Assembly: GCA_947474715.1 (NCBI GenBank)
Contig: CANJJT010000099.1
Span: 1 to 15,886 of the forward strand
Source: CAIYPG01 sp903864555
GTDB lineage: Bacteria > Pseudomonadota > Gammaproteobacteria > Burkholderiales > SG8-39
DNA: 15,886 bases
Direction: 5' to 3'
Below the pieces are notes generated by a model. The model was not told where the DNA came from. It made no database searches and saw only the letters and a list, made by a program, of their open reading frames with translations. The translations under genes were made by a program, and so were the position numbers. Positions 7,431 through 14,850 of the stretch are shown here, piece by piece; positions within the stretch are counted from its first letter, which is position 1; every line of letters begins with the position of its first letter.

Positions 7431-9170
7431 ATGGATTACGACATCATCATCCGTAATGGCCGCATCGTCGATGGCACCGGCGCCCCGGGTTTCCGCGCCG
7501 ACCTGGGCATCCGTAATGGTCGCATCGCCGAAATCGGCAAGCTGCGTGGCAAGGCAAAACAGGAAATCGACGCCCAGGGCGCCGTGGTGGCGCCCGGCTT
7601 CATCGATTCGCACTGCCACTTCGATGCCCAGGTGACCTGGGATCCCCTGTGCACCTTCTCCTGCTACCACGGCGCGACCACGGTGATCTTCGGCAACTGC
7701 TCCCTGGGTATCGCGCCGGTCCGCCCGGGCACCAGCGAGCGCGTCGCCGAATTCCTCTCCTACGTCGAAGCCATCCCCATGGAAACCCTCACCTCGGTCG
7801 AGGTCACCTGGGAAACCATGGGCGAATACATGGAGGCCATCGGCAAGCGCCTCGGCGTCAACGCTGCCCCCCTGCTCGGCCACACGCCGGTGCGGCATTA
7901 CGTGATGGGCAAGGACAGCCAGGGTCGCAGCGCAACCAGCGATGAAATCGAAGCCATGCGCAAGCTGGTGCGTGAAGGCATGGAGGCGGGCGCCCTTGGC
8001 CTGTCGTTCTCCATGAGCACGGGGCACTACGACCCGCAGGGCAGCATGATTCCCTCCTGCTGGGCCAACGAGGAAGAAGTCTTCGCGCTGAGCGACGTAC
8101 TGTCGGAACTGGGCACCGGCGTGCTGCAAGCCGCCTCCGGCAAGGATGCCGAGGAAAAGAACCGGCTGATGAGCCGTCTGGCCGAGACCACCGGCCGGCC
8201 GGTCATCTACAACCAGTTGGGGCAGACCCTGAAGAAGCCACATGCCTGGAAGGACCACATCGCCATGATCGAGGAATCGGTCCATGCCGGCATACGCGCC
8301 TATCCCACCTGCAGCCCGCTCACGGTGACCACGGAGTTCACCATGCACAACTGCCAGGTGTTCCGTGGCGTGCCGACCTGGCATCCCATTCAGCTGCAGA
8401 CCGATGAAGAAAAAATGCACGCCTATCAGGATGCCGAAGTGCGGCGCAAGCTGCATGTGGAACTGGTGGACTGGCCAGCCGACATCAAGGGCAATGCCAT
8501 TCTGGGCAAGAACTGGCCCGACACCATCTGGGTGCAGAAGGTCGTGCTGGAGAAGAACCGGCCGCTCGAAGGCAAGTCCATCCGGGAACTCGCAGAACTC
8601 AAGGGCAAGGGCATCATCGACGCCTTTCTCGATCTGGTGGTCGAAGAGAATCTGGACACCGCATTCCTGCAGGGGATCCGCGGCTTCGACCCAGAGGTGA
8701 TGGGCAAGATCCTCAATTATCCGCATGCCTACATCGGCCTTTCAGATAGCGGTGCGCATGTGCAATTCCGCGGCGGCTACGGCTACAGCAGCATCCTGCT
8801 CGGCCACTGGGTGCGCAAGCACAAGATCATGTCAGTGGAAGCTGCAGTGAAGAAACTCACCTTCGACCTGGCACAGGGATTTGGTATCTACGACCGCGGA
8901 TTGCTGCGTCCCGGCATGGCCGCCGACATCGTGATTTTCGACCCTGACACCATCCGCGCCCTGCCCGAGGAAAAAGTGGCCGACCTGCCCGGCGGCGCCT
9001 GGCGCATGAAGCAACTGGCAGAAGGTGTGCACTACACCATCGTCAACGGCCAGGTGCTGCTCGACCACGGCCGGCACACCGGCGCCTTGCCCGGCAAGGT
9101 GCTGCGCAATTCACTTTTCAACGAACGGGCCGAGGCCACGCGCATGAACAGGGAGGCCACGGCAGCATGA
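7431..9170 (+). CDS. D-aminoacylase-type amidohydrolase (N-acyl-D-amino-acid deacylase family)
   Basis: A 579-residue cytoplasmic metal-dependent hydrolase of the amidohydrolase superfamily. It starts with the composite beta-sandwich part (DIIIRNGRIVDGTGAPG) and has the metal motif FIDSHCHFDAQ with H61 and H63. C90 in FGNCSLGIAP matches the bridging cysteine of D-aminoacylase. D439 in GLSDSGAHVQ matches the catalytic aspartate. LTFDLAQGFGIYDRGLLRPGMAADIVIFDPDT (476-507) is the standard C-terminal return to the sandwich. The usual THxR and SHxK histidines are not seen at the expected places (VLQAAS at 231-236, IYNQLG at 259-264), a pattern of an uncharacterised subgroup. It sits between a Bug receptor (2-bp gap) and a rubredoxin (ATGA overlap). 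It probably cleaves an amide or cyclic amide, but the substrate is unknown. Confidence 0.9.
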   Translation: MDYDIIIRNGRIVDGTGAPGFRADLGIRNGRIAEIGKLRGKAKQEIDAQGAVVAPGFIDSHCHFDAQVTWDPLCTFSCYHGATTVIFGNCSLGIAPVRPGTSERVAEFLSYVEAIPMETLTSVEVTWETMGEYMEAIGKRLGVNAAPLLGHTPVRHYVMGKDSQGRSATSDEIEAMRKLVREGMEAGALGLSFSMSTGHYDPQGSMIPSCWANEEEVFALSDVLSELGTGVLQAASGKDAEEKNRLMSRLAETTGRPVIYNQLGQTLKKPHAWKDHIAMIEESVHAGIRAYPTCSPLTVTTEFTMHNCQVFRGVPTWHPIQLQTDEEKMHAYQDAEVRRKLHVELVDWPADIKGNAILGKNWPDTIWVQKVVLEKNRPLEGKSIRELAELKGKGIIDAFLDLVVEENLDTAFLQGIRGFDPEVMGKILNYPHAYIGLSDSGAHVQFRGGYGYSSILLGHWVRKHKIMSVEAAVKKLTFDLAQGFGIYDRGLLRPGMAADIVIFDPDTIRALPEEKVADLPGGAWRMKQLAEGVHYTIVNGQVLLDHGRHTGALPGKVLRNSLFNERAEATRMNREATAA

Positions 9171-9346
9171 GCGACCCGCAACCGGCATCCCGGCTGTATC
9201 GCTGCGGCCCCTGCGGCTTTACCTACAGCGAGCGGGCAGGCCTGCCCGATGAGTTCATCGAGCCTGGCACCCGCTGGGAGGATGTACCCGAGGACTTCGC
9301 CTGTCCCGACTGTGGCTCGCCCAAGAGCGATTTCACGCCCGGCTGA
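9167..9346 (+). CDS. Rubredoxin
   Basis: A 59-residue electron-transfer protein with one Fe(Cys)4 centre. The sequence has two cysteine pairs with rubredoxin spacing: YRCGPCGFTY (C13, C16) and FACPDCGSPKSDF (C46, C49). Between them lies the family's central stretch GLPDEFIEPGTRWEDVPEDF, with the conserved PGT and P-D/E-D/E-F/W elements. The first knuckle reads CxxCGF where the common form is CxxCGxxY, and Y20 is still in place. The ATG overlaps the stop of the amidohydrolase gene (ATGA), so the two are translationally coupled. A rubredoxin next to a hydrolase suggests the operon also serves an oxygenase, desaturase or oxidoreductase encoded elsewhere. No such partner is in this window. Confidence 0.9.
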   Translation: MSDPQPASRLYRCGPCGFTYSERAGLPDEFIEPGTRWEDVPEDFACPDCGSPKSDFTPG

Positions 9347-9426
9347 GACAGGCAGGCGTGACGGGCTGCAGCCGACCTAAGGCCTGACCCCGAGCGCCGG
9401 GATCGGGGCCGAGAAAGAGAATCCGT

Positions 9427-9647
9427 TTACCGCAGCCCGCAGCTGCCCGGGCCATCGGGGCGGCCGCAGCTGCCGCAGGGGCCTGCGGCCATGGCAGGCT
9501 GGCTGCTCGTGTTCAAGCGGCAAACACCGACCGTTTCTTCTCGAGGGTGGTGGACTGGCAATGCGGGCATTCGACTTTGGTCGAGGAGCGGACCAGCGCC
9601 TCGAAGTCCTTGCCGCAGCCGCCACAGCGATAGTCATAGATGGGCAT
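9427..9647 (-). pseudogene. FmdB-family zinc-ribbon protein, frameshifted
   Basis: The minus-strand frame from ATG 9645-9647 encodes MPIYDYRCGGCGKDFEALV, then CPHCQSTTLEKKRSVFAA, and stops at TGA 9513-9515 after 44 residues. The four zinc-binding cysteines (C8, C11, C27, C30) are present. The family's usual glycine-rich tail, GPCGSCGRPDGPGSCGLR, follows in the frame shifted by one base and ends at TAA 9427-9429. Adding one base near 9513-9520 (for example in the short A run at 9515-9516, T on the minus strand) joins the two parts into a normal protein of about 73 residues. The cause may be a real mutation, a sequencing error, or less likely programmed frameshifting. No Shine-Dalgarno is seen before the start. 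FmdB-type proteins are small putative regulators of unclear role. Confidence 0.8.
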
Positions 9648-9716
9648 GGCGAAATCAGGAGGCCGTGTTGCAAAAAATCAAGCCTCCCGGGCCGTTCAGC
9701 CAATTAAATGGAGAGC

Positions 9717-9752
9717 AAAAAACAAAGGGCAGGGTTCGCACCTTGCCCTTTG
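9717..9752 (-). terminator. Intrinsic terminator of the minus-strand Bug gene
   Basis: On the minus strand, CAAAGGGCA pairs perfectly with TGCCCTTTG (9752-9744 with 9731-9723). The stem extends inward by a G-U and two G-C pairs, closes over a 6-nt loop, and is followed by six T (9722-9717). It lies 48 nt past the Bug stop codon. It separates that gene from the FmdB gene, which would need its own promoter. Confidence 0.85.
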
Positions 9753-9799
9753 ATCATGCAACGCCGCCCCCCTTGCGCTGAAGCCCGGCTCGCACAGGT

Positions 9800-10852
9800 T
9801 CAGTCGAATTTCATGTTGCCTTCGCGTGCCACTTTGGTCCACCGCGGTATGCCGGTCTTGATCAGGTTGCCCAGATCTTCCGGCGTGCCGCCACCCAGCT
9901 TGTAGCCGGCATTGAGCAGCGGTTTCTGTACTTCCGGTGCCTGCAGCGCACGGTTGATTTCGCGATTGAGCTTCATCACGATGGGTCGTGGCGTCCCGGC
10001 CCGCGTCACGATCGAGAACCAGGTGCCCACCCAATAACCGGGGTAGCCTGCTTCGGCGATGGTCGGCACGTCCGGGAACAACGGGTCGCGCTTGTCGCCT
10101 CCCGAGGCGAGCAGGCGCATCTTGCCTGCACGCACCAGCGCCTCGATCGAAGGCAGGCCGGTCAGGTTCATGTCCAGGCGCTCGCCCATCATGTCGTTGT
10201 TGGTCGGGGCATTGCCCTGATAGGGCACATGGGTCATCTTGATGCCGGCCGTCATTTCCAGCAGCACCGCGCCGAAGTGCGCCGGCGAACCATTGCCGGT
10301 CGACCCGTAAGTCACCTTGCCCGGATTGGCCTTGGCGTACGCAATCAGCTCCTGCACCGTTTTGGGCGGGAAGCCGTTACGCACCACGTAGAAGTAGTCG
10401 TACTCGCTCAGTTTCACCACCGGAGCGAAATCCCGGAGCGGGTTGTACGGCAGCTTGCTGTAGGTGGCAGCATTGAGCACCATCGAATTCATGGTGGCAA
10501 ACAGCAGCGTATAGCCGTCCGGCTGGGACTTGGCCGCGAGTTCCGTGCCGATGATGGTATTGGCACCCGGCCGGTTGTCCGGCAACACCGACTGCCCCAG
10601 ATACTCACCCAGCTTGTTGGCCACAGCGCGACCGATGATGTCGGTGGATCCGCCGGGCGGATAGGGAATGATCAGACGTATCGGGCGTGACGGGTATTCC
10701 TGGGCATAGGCATTGGTGGACAACACGACCGCAGCCAGCACCGCCCCGGCGACGCGACGAAGCATGCTGCTGCCCTTGGCACGACCAGCCCGCTCCCGAC
10801 CGCCCGCCGTATCCGCATCCAAGGCGACGCGATCATCCTTCACTGTAGCCAT
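9800..10852 (-). CDS. Bug/TctC-family periplasmic solute-binding protein 3
   Basis: A 350-residue receptor by the chosen start. The mature part begins QEYPSRPIRLIIPYPPGGSTDIIGR (from residue 51), a textbook Bug N-terminus with the GGxxD loop at 67-71. KSQPDGYTLLF, LPYNPLRDFAPVVKL, GSTGNGSPAHF, MTHVPYQGNAPTNNDMM and FPDVPTIAEAGYPGY complete the family signature. The signal peptide core LRRVAGAVLAAVVLSTNAYA ends at residue 50, so there are 29 extra polar residues ahead of a normal signal peptide. The ATG at 10852 has AGGAGG 5 nt upstream. The inner ATG at 10765 (M30) would give a standard signal peptide but has only a weak AAGG. It is transcribed alone, divergent from Bug protein 4, and ends at a clear terminator. 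Confidence 0.92.
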   Translation of the reverse strand: MATVKDDRVALDADTAGGRERAGRAKGSSMLRRVAGAVLAAVVLSTNAYAQEYPSRPIRLIIPYPPGGSTDIIGRAVANKLGEYLGQSVLPDNRPGANTIIGTELAAKSQPDGYTLLFATMNSMVLNAATYSKLPYNPLRDFAPVVKLSEYDYFYVVRNGFPPKTVQELIAYAKANPGKVTYGSTGNGSPAHFGAVLLEMTAGIKMTHVPYQGNAPTNNDMMGERLDMNLTGLPSIEALVRAGKMRLLASGGDKRDPLFPDVPTIAEAGYPGYWVGTWFSIVTRAGTPRPIVMKLNREINRALQAPEVQKPLLNAGYKLGGGTPEDLGNLIKTGIPRWTKVAREGNMKFD

Positions 10853-10935
10853 TGCAACCTCCTGGTGTATGTATTTGCTTCCCGACCGGAAGTTTAAGCG
10901 AAACAGCCTAGTGTGGCCGTCTTAAGGAGGACTGA

Positions 10936-11007
10936 ATGGAAGGACTGTCGGGACAGCCGGTGCGTCGATTCACCTATCCGGACAGTCAGGCGCAGCGTGT
11001 ACACTGA
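10936..11007 (+). CDS. Possible small ORF or leader peptide upstream of Bug gene 4
   Basis: A 23-codon frame beginning MEGLSGQPVRRFTYP, ending at TGA 11005-11007. A full AAGGAGG (10924-10930) lies 5 nt before the ATG, which is better placed than for many genes here. No family is recognised. It ends 68 nt before Bug gene 4. The ribosome site could be chance, or the peptide could be a translated leader. No terminator-antiterminator pair was found. Confidence 0.3.
   Translation: MEGLSGQPVRRFTYPDSQAQRVH
10997..11004. promoter_or_regulatory. GTGTACAC palindrome upstream of Bug gene 4
   Basis: A perfect 8-bp palindrome sits about 72 nt before the start of Bug gene 4, overlapping the end of the small ORF. 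Adjacent TACACT (11000-11005) could be a -10 box. It could be an operator half, but short palindromes are common. Confidence 0.2.
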
Positions 11008-11075
11008 CGCCGAAAAATGAAAGCCTCTGGCACGGTCAGGGGTCATCCATTTCACATCGATACAGGAGGATCACC

Positions 11076-12065
11076 ATGCCACTCTCGCGATTGCTCAAGC
11101 CACTCGCCGGCGCCATGGCGGTGCTGTGTTCCGGCGCATTGCTGGCACAGACGGCCGGCAGTTTCCCGAACAAGCCCGTGACCATCGTGCTGCCATTCAC
11201 CTCCGGGGCCTCGACGGACATCGAAACCAGGCTGTACCAGGCCCGCCTGATGGAAGACCTCGGCGTGCCCGTGCTGATCGACTACAAGCCGGGCGCTGGT
11301 TCGTCCCTGGGCACCATCTACGTGGCGAAGTCGGCGCCGGATGGCTACACCATCCTCGCCATCACGCCGGGCTACTCCGTCTACCCCGCCTTCTTTCCCC
11401 TGGACAAGCTGCCCTACGATCCGCTCAAGGACCTGACGCCCATCTCGCAGGTGAACAAGCGCACTGCCATGCTGCTGGTGCATCCCTCGCTGGGCGTGAA
11501 GAACTACCAGGAGTACATCGCCTACGCCCGTGCCAACCCGGAGAAGATCAACTTCGGGACTTCCGGCGGCGGTGGCATCTTCCACATTGCCGGCGCCTGG
11601 CTGCACAGTGCCACAAACACCAAGGCCACCTTCATCCACTACAAGGGTGCAGGTCCGATGAACACCGACCTGGTGGCTGGCCGCGTGCATGCCGCACCGG
11701 GGCTGCCCTTCGTGGTGGCCCCCTTCATCAAGTCAGGCAAGGTGATGGCCATTGCCAGCCTGTCGGGCGAGCGCTCCAAGTTCATGCCCGACCTCGTGCC
11801 GGTGGCGGAAATGGGTATCCCCGGCTATGACTATTCCAGCTGGTCGGGCTATCTCGCCCCCGGACGCACGCCGGAGGCCATCGTCAATCGCTGGCACAAG
11901 GCGTTCCAGCATGTGGCCAAGGCCCCGGAAGTCATCAAGCGCATGGAGGCAGACAGCGCGGAGATGGTCGGGTCTTCGCCTGAAGCCTTTCGCAAGCTGC
12001 TGACCACTCAGGTCGCCGTGTGGCGCAAGGTCGTCCAGGAAAACAACATCAAGCTGGAAGAGTAA
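11076..12065 (+). CDS. Bug/TctC-family periplasmic solute-binding protein 4
   Basis: A 329-residue receptor. The signal peptide LLKPLAGAMAVLCSGALLA probably ends at residue 24 (LLA|QTAG). The mature start SFPNKPVTIVLPFTSGASTDIETRL keeps Asp48, but the usual proline-glycine-glycine is replaced by TSGA, so the anion loop is unusual. KSAPDGYTILAI, LPYDPLKDLTPISQV, INFGTSGGGGIFH, TFIHYKGAGPMNTDL, MPDLVPVAEMGIPGYDY and a C-terminal VVQENNIKLEE follow the family. AGGAGG lies 6 nt before the ATG. It is read away from Bug protein 3 and followed by decayed DNA rather than transport genes. The ligand is unknown. Confidence 0.92.
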   Translation: MPLSRLLKPLAGAMAVLCSGALLAQTAGSFPNKPVTIVLPFTSGASTDIETRLYQARLMEDLGVPVLIDYKPGAGSSLGTIYVAKSAPDGYTILAITPGYSVYPAFFPLDKLPYDPLKDLTPISQVNKRTAMLLVHPSLGVKNYQEYIAYARANPEKINFGTSGGGGIFHIAGAWLHSATNTKATFIHYKGAGPMNTDLVAGRVHAAPGLPFVVAPFIKSGKVMAIASLSGERSKFMPDLVPVAEMGIPGYDYSSWSGYLAPGRTPEAIVNRWHKAFQHVAKAPEVIKRMEADSAEMVGSSPEAFRKLLTTQVAVWRKVVQENNIKLEE

Positions 12066-12176
12066 TCCCTGCTGACCGGACCTCGCCCAAGGCCACTGGC
12101 CCTTGCCCGCCTCGTCCTTTTGGGGCGGTGCGCCGCCGCCGCCCCTTGGCGGGTGCGGCGTGAGAAGAGCTGCCAG

Positions 12177-12424
12177 CACGGCTGGTTCGGCCTCACGGTC
12201 GGCCTGTTGCTACTCTGGACCATGCGTGCCCGCGTGGGAAAAGGACTGGACCTGCATCTGGCCGGCAGTTTCATCGCCAATGCCCTGGGCGCCCTGGCCT
12301 ACGCCTGACTGGCTCCCTCAGGCACCGGGCTGCATGCACGACTGCCACAGGACTTCACCGCCTAGCAGCCTGTCGGCCACAATGGCGGATGAGCTTTCGC
12401 GACAAGCGCTACCTCATGCACTGA
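12177..12424 (+). pseudogene. Remnant of a COG3235-like membrane protein (ECF-type transporter permease-like)
   Basis: Two pieces of one family appear in different frames. The first, about 12177-12308, reads WFGLTVGLLLLWTMRARVGKG then LDLHLAGSFIANALGALAYA before a stop. It resembles the conserved 'LLLLWslra...pGLdfHLLGat' segment of a predicted membrane protein family common in betaproteobacteria. The second, ending at TGA 12422-12424, reads CRPQWRMSFRDKRYLMH, like that family's C-terminus (P-x-W-x-x-S/T-F-x-D-x-R-Y-L). The long middle part is missing and stops lie between the pieces, so this is a deleted, decaying copy. The family match is from memory and was not computed. Confidence 0.45.
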
Positions 12425-12607
12425 ACCGCTGCAGGGGCGCATCCCGCATGGGACATCCGCCGCAATGGCGGCCTGACGCTCTGGACCAAAACCAGCACCC
12501 GTGCGAGGAAGAAGCCAAATTCGCCGGCATGCCTGCACCGCCGGACCAACGCGCCCGCTGAGTCAGCGCGCTGCCGACAGGGGGGAGGGGCGGCCGAAGT
12601 CGCCCCC
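12425..12607. other. Short non-coding stretch after the pseudogene
   Basis: No supported gene is present. It holds a small hairpin, CCGCC/GGCGG, near 12458-12475. Next to the stop of the minus-strand SRPBCC gene there is a GC-rich stem (about 12584-12609) without a T-run, which could weakly terminate that gene. Confidence 0.4.
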
Positions 12608-13111
12608 TCAAGCGAGTTGTGACGCCCTGGCCTTATAGGCTTCCCGGGTGGCCTTGAAGCGCTCGAAGGGAAACTTGATGGGTACGCCCTCGATGGCGGC
12701 CATCAGCATCATCAGGTGCGCCTCCCAACCGGCACAGGTGCGCGCGATGTCCTCGCTCTCCGGTATGCGCACGGTCAAGGTGAGGCGCGTGCCTCCATCG
12801 GCAGCAGCGATCTCCCAGCGCACCGGGCGAGCCGGCTGGCCGGGGCTGCTCCACGAATACTCGAGCAAACGGCCAGCCTCGAAGGCCGTGACAGTGCTGT
12901 CGATGACAGTGCCGCTATCGGCGAAATTGATCTTCACTGTGCCACCCTGGCGCAGCTCGATGGTGCCTGGCGCCATCCACTCGGCAATCCTGGCCGGCGC
13001 GGTCAGCATAGTCCACACCTTGCCCTGCTCATGGTCGAGGTGGCGGGCCAGCCGTCCTTCCAGGCAGCCGTTAATGCGGCTCAGTGTCCCGAGATCCTCG
13101 TTGTCGCTCAT
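12608..13111 (-). CDS. SRPBCC / AHSA1-like domain protein
   Basis: A 167-residue cytoplasmic protein with the START-like helix-grip fold, which binds hydrophobic ligands. The pattern matches the AHSA1 or polyketide-cyclase branch: LARHLDHEQGKVWTMLTAPARIAEWMAPGTIELRQGGTV (21-59) is the typical beta1-alpha-beta2 with W45. VTAFEAGRLLEYSW (78-91) and GGTRLTLTVRIPE (106-118) are the middle strands. GWEAHLMMLMAAIEG (127-141) is the long C-terminal helix. AAGGAGG lies about 7 nt before the ATG, so the start is firm. It stands alone between a pseudogene and a divergent metallo-hydrolase. Its ligand is unknown; the upstream palindrome may point to control by a FadR-type regulator. Confidence 0.87.
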   Translation of the reverse strand: MSDNEDLGTLSRINGCLEGRLARHLDHEQGKVWTMLTAPARIAEWMAPGTIELRQGGTVKINFADSGTVIDSTVTAFEAGRLLEYSWSSPGQPARPVRWEIAAADGGTRLTLTVRIPESEDIARTCAGWEAHLMMLMAAIEGVPIKFPFERFKATREAYKARASQLA

Positions 13112-13149
13112 GTGCCCCTCCTTTTGCTAAGGCTGCAATTTTATCTGAA

Positions 13150-13160
13150 TGGTCAGACCA
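13150..13160. promoter_or_regulatory. GntR/FadR-type operator candidate
   Basis: The 11-bp palindrome TGGTC-A-GACCA lies 39 bp upstream of the SRPBCC start and about 190 bp upstream of the metallo-hydrolase start. It matches the TGGTnnnACCA core bound by FadR-subfamily GntR regulators such as FadR, PdhR and LldR. No regulator gene is in the window. Confidence 0.4.
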
Positions 13161-13351
13161 CAATTTCACCGACAAAAGCAGCACGTCCATGTCGCCCGAA
13201 TTGGCTGCCTCAGGCATCCGCCCATGGGCGAAGCTTCCGCACCCCGGCAATTCACGTTCAGATGGATTAAAGTAACGCGCCGCCTGTTAACCACGGGTTG
13301 CACCAGAATGCCAAATGCCCTGCAAAGGGCCCTACCGGGAGGATAGAAAAC

Positions 13352-14794
13352 ATGTTCCGCACTGCAACAAAATTCGCCTGCCTCACCATGGCGATGGCAC
13401 CCGCCGTAGCCATGGCTGTGGATTCTTCAGCCTTCCTCAAGCGAGTCACCCAGAGCATGGGCGATCCGAGGACCATCCAGTACGTCGCACAGGGCACGGG
13501 CTACACCTTTGGGCAGGCATTCACGCCCTTCATGCCATGGCCGCGCATCAACGTGCACAGCCAGACCCGCACCATCAACTACGAATCCGGTTCCATGCGC
13601 GAGCAGATCACCCTGAGCCGGGCCGAACCCAAGGGCGGTGGCGGCTATCCGCTGGCAGGCCAGCAGACCAATGACTAGTACGTCAGCGGTAACTATGCCT
13701 GGAACGTCGCCGGCACGTCACCCCAGCCCGGCCCGCGCTGGGCTGCCGATCGCACCCACCAGCTCTGGATCAGCCCGCACGGCATCGTCAAGGCCGCCAT
13801 CAAGAACAGCGCACCGCTCGAATTCGTCCAGAAGGGCGGCAAGTCCTACGGTGTGGTGAAGTTCACCGAGCCGGGCAAGCTCACGGCCACGGCCTGGTTC
13901 AACGACAAGTACCAACTGGAGCGCGTCGAGTCCCGCTTCCCCGATGCGGTGCTGGGCGAAGCCTCGGCCGTCACCGAGTACAGCGAATACCAGGCCTATG
14001 GTGATGTCCAGTTTCCCGGGCGTATCGACCAGTCCCAGTCCGGCCAACGCACCCTCAGCGTGATCGTCACCCAGGTGCAGCCCAATGCCCCGGCCGAAAT
14101 CGCCCTGCCGGATGCAGTGCGCAACGCCAAGGAAATCGTCACCACAGACAAAGTGGCCGACGGTGTCTGGTTCGTCGCCGGCGGCTCGCACAACAGCGTG
14201 GCCATCGAGATGAAGGATCACCTGGTGCTGGTGGAAGCTCCCCTGGGTGACATGCGCACCAAGCCGGTGATCGATGCGGTCAAGGCGCTGGCACCGTCCA
14301 AGCCGATCCGCTTCGTGATCAATTCGCACAATCACTTCGACCATGCCGGCGGCCTGCGTGCCGCTGCCGCCGAAGGCGCAACCATCATCACCCAGTCTGG
14401 CAACAAGCCTTATCTGGACAAGTACCTCTCCACCCGCAGCCAGATCAATCCCGATCTGCTGACCAAGTCGGGCAAGAAGGCCGTCATCAAGACCTTCGGC
14501 GACAAAATGGTACACACTGATGGCACGCGCTCGCTGGAACTGCACCGCATCCAGGGCAGCGTCCACAACGACACTTTCGCCATGGTCTACCTGCCCAAGG
14601 AGAAGCTGCTGATCCAGGCCGATGCCTACACACCCGGCGCGCCCGGTGCCAAGCCTGCTGCGCCGCCCAATAATGCCAATACCGTGAACCTGGTGCAGAA
14701 CCTGGAACGACTGAAGCTTTCAGTGGAGCGGGTGTTGCCCCTGCATGGCCGTGTCGTGCCCGCTGCAGACATGATGGCGGCAGCCGGCAAGTAA
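13352..14794 (+). pseudogene. Secreted metallo-beta-lactamase-fold hydrolase, interrupted by an in-frame amber codon
   Basis: One frame of 481 codons is broken only by TAG at 13676-13678 (codon 109). The reading before (…AGQQTND) and after (YVSGNYAWNVAG…) joins without a shift. The start at 13352 has GGGAGG 9 nt upstream and gives a signal peptide ending at AMA|VD (22/23). The catalytic domain lies wholly after the stop. HNHFDH (H326, H328, D330, H331), H405 in GSVHND, D424 in IQADAY and H465 in PLHG make up a complete set of MBL metal ligands. A change of CAG or TAC to TAG would explain the lesion. Without readthrough, only a 108-residue N-terminal piece is exported. A GTG restart near 13853 would make a catalytic part with no signal peptide. 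A sequencing error is also possible. Confidence 0.8.
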
Positions 14795-14817
14795 GGCATT
14801 CCGCCGCATCCGACCAG

Positions 14818-14850
14818 CCGGTGTGCGGGCAACTGCACACCGGTTTTTTT
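14818..14850 (+). terminator. Intrinsic terminator of the metallo-hydrolase gene
   Basis: CCGGTGTGC (14818-14826) pairs perfectly with GCACACCGG (14835-14843) around an 8-nt loop and is followed by seven T. It lies 23 nt past the stop codon of the interrupted gene, so the transcription unit is still intact. Confidence 0.9.

Noticed and set aside
7425..8726. Long minus-strand open frame (433 codons) opposite the amidohydrolase
   Set aside because: Antisense shadow; His- and Gly-rich composition typical of reverse reading, with no motifs.
9380..9412. CCCCGA/TCGGGG hairpin between the rubredoxin and FmdB genes as a terminator
   Set aside because: Only a 6-bp stem with a 9-nt loop and no T-run on either strand.
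13298..13351. Earlier in-frame ATG for the metallo-hydrolase gene
   Set aside because: It would bury the signal peptide behind 18 polar residues; the ATG at 13352 has the ribosome site.
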